DNA of 43,495 nt from Bacteroidales bacterium (GTDB taxonomy: Bacteria; Bacteroidota; Bacteroidia; Bacteroidales; P3). The position numbers and the translations under genes were made by a program. The notes beneath the pieces were generated by a model, which saw only the letters and a program-made list of their open reading frames with translations, ran no database searches and was not told where the DNA came from. Each line of letters opens with the position of its first letter. Position 1 is the stretch's first letter. The DNA lies in the NCBI GenBank assembly GCA_004551865.1, contig SFPR01000008.1, positions 1 to 43,495 on the forward strand. Reading direction: 5' to 3'. This document shows, piece by piece, positions 39,716 to 43,495 of the stretch.

Positions 39716-40754
39716 GAATATCGCCCAATTTGACCAAGACTTCAATCGGATTAACTGTTTTGTGGGCAATAACGGCGTTGGCAAGACAAACATTCTCGAT
39801 GCAATTCACTATCTCAGTTTTTGCAAGAGCTATTTTACCAACAGCGATTTTGACTCCATAAAGTCGGGAGAAGATTTCTTTTCTGTCAGCGGTCTGTGTG
39901 TGGGAAACAACAACATAGAAAACTATTGCTGCACCCTGCAACGCACCGGCAAAAAAGTCTTCAAGCATTCCGACAAAGCATATTCGAGACATTCGGAACA
40001 CATAGGCAAGCTCCCTTCGGTCATCATCACCCCGGGCGACCACAACCTGATTGACGGAAGCAGCGAAACGAGAAGAAAATTTGTAGATGTCTCCATTTCT
40101 CAACACGACAACACCTATCTCAAAACCCTCATTTGCCACAACAAAGCACTGAGCCAACGAAACAAACTGCTCAAAGACTGCAAAAGCGGAGCGGCACTCG
40201 ATATGGTGATGATGCAAATTGTTGAAGAACAAATTGCCGCCTATTCTGCTGCAATACAACAAAAACGCAAAGACTTCTTCGAGGACTTCTCTGTACCCTT
40301 TTCTCGTTATTATTCGCTCATTGCAGGAGAGGACGAACAAGTAAGCCTTGAATACAAAACATACTCGGGAGACATTCTTTCGCTTCTGCAAGAAAGCAGA
40401 GACAAAGACCTGATTTTGGGCTTTACCACCAAAGGCACTCACCGCGACGACCTTGTTTTTTGTCTCAATCACAATCCCGTCAAGACCTTCGGCTCTCAGG
40501 GACAACAAAAAACTTATCTGCTTGCCCTCAAACTTGCACAATTTGATTACCTTTGCAGCAAACTCAAAACCAAACCTCTTCTGATGATAGACGATATATT
40601 TGACAAGCTCGATTTTCAAAGAGTGAATATGTTGCTCAAACTCATTGCCGACAAGAGGTTCGGACAGATTTTCATAACCGACACTCACCAAAGCCGCATA
40701 GAGGAACTTATTGACAACGAATTGAGAGACTGTACCAAAATATTCAAGCTATGA
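39681..40754 (+). CDS. recF: DNA replication and repair protein RecF
   Basis: RecF (357 residues) is an SMC-like ATPase that helps load RecA at gaps with RecO and RecR. Walker A is GNNGVGKT (about 29-36), the ABC-type signature region lies near 270 (FGSQGQQKTYLLALKLAQ), and Walker B is PLLMIDDIFDKLD (about 299-311). Its ATG lies 35 bp inside ispH, and its stop overlaps the next start as ATGA. This packing implies coupled translation. The usual neighbours dnaA, dnaN and gyrB are absent from this window. Confidence 0.95.
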   Translation: MYLKHLKITNFKNIAQFDQDFNRINCFVGNNGVGKTNILDAIHYLSFCKSYFTNSDFDSIKSGEDFFSVSGLCVGNNNIENYCCTLQRTGKKVFKHSDKAYSRHSEHIGKLPSVIITPGDHNLIDGSSETRRKFVDVSISQHDNTYLKTLICHNKALSQRNKLLKDCKSGAALDMVMMQIVEEQIAAYSAAIQQKRKDFFEDFSVPFSRYYSLIAGEDEQVSLEYKTYSGDILSLLQESRDKDLILGFTTKGTHRDDLVFCLNHNPVKTFGSQGQQKTYLLALKLAQFDYLCSKLKTKPLLMIDDIFDKLDFQRVNMLLKLIADKRFGQIFITDTHQSRIEELIDNELRDCTKIFKL

Positions 40755-41083
40755 AGAACCAAAGCGAAGACTATCCCAAAAGAAATCGTGCCACGTCAGA
40801 AGCAAAAGAGCTTCCGTTGCAAAGCATTCTGCAATCGTGGTTTGACAATCATGACATAAGCGTCGAGTTTGACGAGGGAGAAATCATAGACGCATGGGAA
40901 GAGATTACGGGCGGCATTGTAAAGAAGCTAAGCAAAAGAGTATATGTGAGAGACAAAGTTCTCTATGTGTGTGTCAATGCTCCGGCTCTCAAAAGCGAGC
41001 TTATGATGATGAGAACAGCACTCAAAGACAAGCTGAACGAGCGCTTGGGAGCAAAGAGAATAAAATCCATAATAATAAAGTAA
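40751..41083 (+). CDS. DUF721 (DciA-like) protein
   Basis: This basic protein of 110 residues belongs to the DUF721 family, which includes DciA, the helicase-loading factor of bacteria lacking DnaC. The conserved part is IIDAWEEITGGIVKKLSKRVYVRDKVLYVCVNAPALKSELMMMRTALKDKLNERLG (about 46-101), a KH-like fold. The first 25 residues are charged and disordered. It overlaps recF by 4 bp (ATGA), a common recF-DUF721 pairing. A role in replication is inferred from family and context. Confidence 0.85.
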   Translation: MKNQSEDYPKRNRATSEAKELPLQSILQSWFDNHDISVEFDEGEIIDAWEEITGGIVKKLSKRVYVRDKVLYVCVNAPALKSELMMMRTALKDKLNERLGAKRIKSIIIK

Positions 41084-41091
41084 TAATCTGT

Positions 41092-42396
41092 ATGCACAAA
41101 CTCAAAGAACTGCTTGACAATTCTGCCATAAGAAAGTGCATATCTCTGCTTTCGACCGATGTATTGGTAAGAGGAGCAAACTTTCTGCTCATTCCCGTCT
41201 TTCTTCACCTGATGACAAAGAACGACTTTGGAGTTTATGGTTACCTTTACAACTTTGCGATGAGCTGCTCTTTGATTTTGAACCTCGGCTATCATGTTGC
41301 ACTGCCAAAGCTCTATGTTCAGACCTCGGAAGACAAGCAAAGCAACTCTTCTATGCTCTTTACCCTCACCACTCTTCTCTTTTCGTTTGTCTGCAGTGTG
41401 TTTCTGCTCTTCTACCTCACCGACTTGGACTTTAAGTTCTTCAACATAGTAAACAAAGGCGAGAATGCACAATTCGATTACACCACTTACCGACCCTATC
41501 TCTTTGTGGCAACAGCCTCGATGATATTTTCAAACTTCTTGACCTACTATTTCATTTCCTCAAAGAAGATAAAGAACATTCAATTCTTCAACCTTATACG
41601 TTTGTTTCTTTGCAACGGAACGGCAATCCTTGTTCTCTATTTGAGCAAAGACACCGACACTGTGATGCTTCGCCTTTGCTGCACTTACCTTTCCGAACTG
41701 CTTCTTTGCATACTGTTCTTTGGAGGTGTGATACGGCAGATGAGAGCCGTCTTTTGCCGCAACTATGTTACAAAAGCCCTCAAAATAGGACTACCTATTT
41801 GTTCTGTTGCCTTGATAAACACCTTTATCAACTTCGGAGACAAACAATTTGTGATGATGTACTGCGGCAACGAAACAATGGGAGCATACAACCTTGCAAC
41901 AACCCTTGCCACCATTCCTCTGATAGTCTTTCAGTCTTTCAACTTCGTGTGGCTGCCCGACTTTTTGGCAGAAAAAGACTTGGCAACCCTCAATCGCAAG
42001 ACCAATCGCAATGCAAAACTTGTCTTTCTCGTACTATTGGGAGTGTCGCTTGCAGTGTGGATAGGAACATACTTCCTTTTGCTGTGGGGAGTGTTCCCGC
42101 AAAACTATAAAGAAATCATATCCTTCCTGCCGATACTGCTCCTCTCACAAATATTTGCCTCAATGATTTTGTATTACTTCAACAGCTTCACCTACTTTGA
42201 AAAAACCTACATACCGATGATTGTTTCGATTGCCTCGGCTGCTTTGAGCTATGTGCTTTATTCTGTTTTGGGAAAAGCCTTCGGCGTTATGGGAATAGCA
42301 ACCGCACTCACAGCGGTCAATCTTTTGGTGGCAACCTCTTATATGCTCCTTTCAAAGAGATATATCAAAAGAGCAAGACAATTCTTGTCAGATTGA
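41092..42396 (+). CDS. Wzx-like polysaccharide flippase (MATE/MVF superfamily)
   Basis: This 434-residue inner-membrane protein has about 12 hydrophobic segments and the oligosaccharide-flippase layout: LLSTDVLVRGANFLLIPVFLHLMTKNDFGVYGYLYN near the start (about 20-55) and GLPICSVALINTFINFGDKQFVMMYCGNETMGAYNLATTLATIP in the middle (about 232-275). The family moves lipid-linked glycans across the membrane. No glycosyltransferases are nearby, so its substrate is open. ATG 41092 is 8 bp after the DUF721 stop. It is probably the last gene of the ispH operon. Confidence 0.85.
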   Translation: MHKLKELLDNSAIRKCISLLSTDVLVRGANFLLIPVFLHLMTKNDFGVYGYLYNFAMSCSLILNLGYHVALPKLYVQTSEDKQSNSSMLFTLTTLLFSFVCSVFLLFYLTDLDFKFFNIVNKGENAQFDYTTYRPYLFVATASMIFSNFLTYYFISSKKIKNIQFFNLIRLFLCNGTAILVLYLSKDTDTVMLRLCCTYLSELLLCILFFGGVIRQMRAVFCRNYVTKALKIGLPICSVALINTFINFGDKQFVMMYCGNETMGAYNLATTLATIPLIVFQSFNFVWLPDFLAEKDLATLNRKTNRNAKLVFLVLLGVSLAVWIGTYFLLLWGVFPQNYKEIISFLPILLLSQIFASMILYYFNSFTYFEKTYIPMIVSIASAALSYVLYSVLGKAFGVMGIATALTAVNLLVATSYMLLSKRYIKRARQFLSD

Positions 42397-42466
42397 CTTA
42401 CCACTACGAAATGAGATTGTGTTTCAACATAACAACTAACCTGTTTTATTTTTTGTGCAACAAAAT

Positions 42467-42497
42467 CTTGACTATTTCAAATAACATGATATCTTTG
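42467..42497 (+). promoter_or_regulatory. Predicted promoter of the outer-membrane protein gene
   Basis: CTTG (42467-42470), a 19-base spacer and TATCTTTG (42490-42497) fit the consensus with one mismatch in the -33 box. The start would be near 42504, giving a leader of about 22 nt. Confidence 0.65.
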
Positions 42498-42525
42498 CAA
42501 AATAATCACTTAAAATAACAACGAC

Positions 42526-43173
42526 ATGAGAGAAGTAGCAAAAAGAATTGTGAGATGCTGTATGTTTGCAGCGATTGTGTTGTTTGCTTTTCAGGTAAAT
42601 GCACAGAACAAAAAGGTTAATTTCGTTGCCGAGATGTCGTTCGGAAGAGTCAGTTACCTTTCTCCGAGCTGTCTTTCGGTTGTCAATCCCGAAGAATGTG
42701 ATGTAACTTCGTTTGGAATGAACCTAAAAATGGGTATAGATTTGAAGGGTTTTACCTTAAAGGCTGACTTGTCGAGCTTCGGAGGGGCTTATTTCTACGA
42801 TGCTTTGAGCCAAAAGCGTGAAGAGACAGGCACTTTTTATGCAGGTTTGGAGATTGGATTTAACTTCAACAGGAGTGCGTTTGCCATTTCGCCATTTATC
42901 GGCGTGGGAATGTTGAGGTATGAGAGCAATTACGCCGGTTATAAGTTCAGTGGCAATGGTTTGGGAAGCAGTGCAGGCTTGTCGCTTGCGTACAATATCA
43001 GTGAAAATTTTGCGGTAAAGGCATCGCTTGGTGCTGTTTTCGGAAACATCAATTCGATTAGCTCAAACAGTAAGTCGATAATGGCTCAAGAGACGATAAA
43101 GAGTTTTGACAGCTATGGTGGTTATCCTCTCTGCATTGGCAGAAGCATGATTGGTGTGGAAGTAAGGCTGTAA
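42526..43173 (+). CDS. Outer-membrane beta-barrel protein
   Basis: This protein of 215 residues has a signal peptide ending near QVNAQ (about 27). The body is an alternating beta pattern with many Gly/aromatic turns (MSFGRVSYLSPSC, GMNLKMGIDLKGFTLKADLSSFGG, FYAGLEIGFNFNRSAFAISPFIGVGMLRY, GLSLAYNISENFAVKASLGAVFG). It ends VGVEVRL-like (IGVEVRL). It resembles the OmpW/Omp-b-brl class in outline, though I do not recognise a specific family. It has its own promoter and is not linked to neighbours. Confidence 0.7.
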   Translation: MREVAKRIVRCCMFAAIVLFAFQVNAQNKKVNFVAEMSFGRVSYLSPSCLSVVNPEECDVTSFGMNLKMGIDLKGFTLKADLSSFGGAYFYDALSQKREETGTFYAGLEIGFNFNRSAFAISPFIGVGMLRYESNYAGYKFSGNGLGSSAGLSLAYNISENFAVKASLGAVFGNINSISSNSKSIMAQETIKSFDSYGGYPLCIGRSMIGVEVRL

Positions 43174-43280
43174 CAACAATCACATGGTATCATCATATCT
43201 CTATGTTTCCCATGGAAGGAAAAAGAGACTAAAATATCACTTTTCTCAAACCTCTGCTACAGTTTGGCGTACCCTTGTTT

Positions 43281-43288
43281 TACTTTTG
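43281..43288 (+). promoter_or_regulatory. Possible promoter -7 box of the WYL-type regulator
   Basis: TACTTTTG matches the -7 consensus, 19 bp before the ATG at 43308. TTTG at 43263-43266 is only 14 bases upstream, so the -33 element is uncertain. Confidence 0.45.
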
Positions 43289-43307
43289 CAGAAAAATCAT
43301 AGAAAAA

Positions 43308-43495
43308 ATGGACAACGAAAGAGGACAAAGTTTGATAACCAAATATGTCTGGGTGATAGAAACCATCTATCGCAAGCGTAAAATCTCGTTCAAAGAACTG
43401 AACGAGCTGTGGCTGCGAGATGACATCAGCAGAGGGGTCGATATTCCCAAGCGCACCTTCGACAACTGGCGTTATGTCATCTGGGATATGTTCGG
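43308..43495 (+). CDS. N-terminus of a WYL-domain transcriptional regulator (partial)
   Basis: The gene is cut by the window end after 62 codons. The visible part (MDNERGQSLITKYVWVIETI, then YRKRKISFKELNELWLRDDISRGVDIPKRTFDNWRYVIWDMF) matches the N-terminal helix-turn-helix of WYL-domain regulators common in Bacteroidales. These often control mobile elements, defence or metabolic loci. The WYL domain itself is outside the window, so the family call rests on the N-terminal part alone. Confidence 0.7.
   Translation, partial: MDNERGQSLITKYVWVIETIYRKRKISFKELNELWLRDDISRGVDIPKRTFDNWRYVIWDMF

Noticed and set aside
39264..40691. A 475-codon minus-strand open frame
   Set aside because: It covers ispH and recF on the opposite strand. 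Both genes have full catalytic motifs, so this frame is fortuitous.
42397..42525. Terminator after the flippase gene
   Set aside because: No stem with a U-tract could be found, only AT-rich sequence and the next gene's promoter.

Overview
The window is chromosomal DNA from a member of the Bacteroidota, most likely the order Bacteroidales. Four things support this. The order tRNA-Thr/Tyr/Gly/Thr, tuf, tRNA-Trp, secE, nusG, rplK, rplA, rplJ, rplL, rpoB, rpoC, DUF3467 is the one seen in this phylum. Candidate promoters fit TTTG-N19..21-TAnnTTTG, the Bacteroidota -33/-7 consensus. Shine-Dalgarno sequences are largely absent. Lineage markers are present: GldD, a type-B type IX secretion (T9SS) sorting domain, DUF5606, DUF4301 and a PG0541-like transporter-associated protein. 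I cannot name the genus.

Layout. Positions 1-1205 hold an accessory segment: a WD40 lipoprotein built from near-identical 126-bp repeats, followed by a 144-bp MITE-like element with 18-bp perfect inverted repeats. Positions 1206-14850 are the minus-strand translation/transcription block, read from a promoter near 14816-14847 through four tRNAs, tuf, tRNA-Trp, secE, nusG, rplKAJL, rpoB and rpoC to DUF3467. Hairpins punctuate it after tuf, between rplL and rpoB, and after rpoC. Positions 15066-24327 contain biotin ligase, a secreted choice-of-anchor-L/T9SS protein, gldD, a putative outer-membrane protein, DUF5606, an S4 protein, a POT peptide transporter, ruvC, a NifX-like protein and an M23/LysM peptidase. 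Positions 24479-27928 hold DUF4301 and glmS. Positions 28375-34883 form a TetR-TolC-adaptor-RND-PG0541 efflux operon resembling Porphyromonas gingivalis xepCAB-PG0541. Positions 35457-38692 carry cstA, a GNAT protein and a DUF2156-like protein on the minus strand. Positions 38831-42396 form a tightly packed ispH-recF-DUF721-flippase operon. An outer-membrane protein and a truncated WYL-type regulator end the window.

The most unusual signal is not a gene. A 13-bp palindromic motif, AAAACGSCGTTTT, occurs in three intergenic arrays (19592-19667, 22133-22208, 28119-28194). Each array has four units, and the unit centres are exactly 21 bp apart. A two-unit version with the same 21-bp centre spacing forms a perfect 21-bp inverted repeat after cstA (35377-35426). 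A degenerate pair with the same phase lies inside a coding region (38139-38172). One array lies between convergent genes and two lie between divergent genes, so transcription termination alone does not explain all of them. This may be an undescribed phased repeat or binding-site family.

All calls come from reading the sequence and remembered family features. No searches were run. Promoters are motif matches only.
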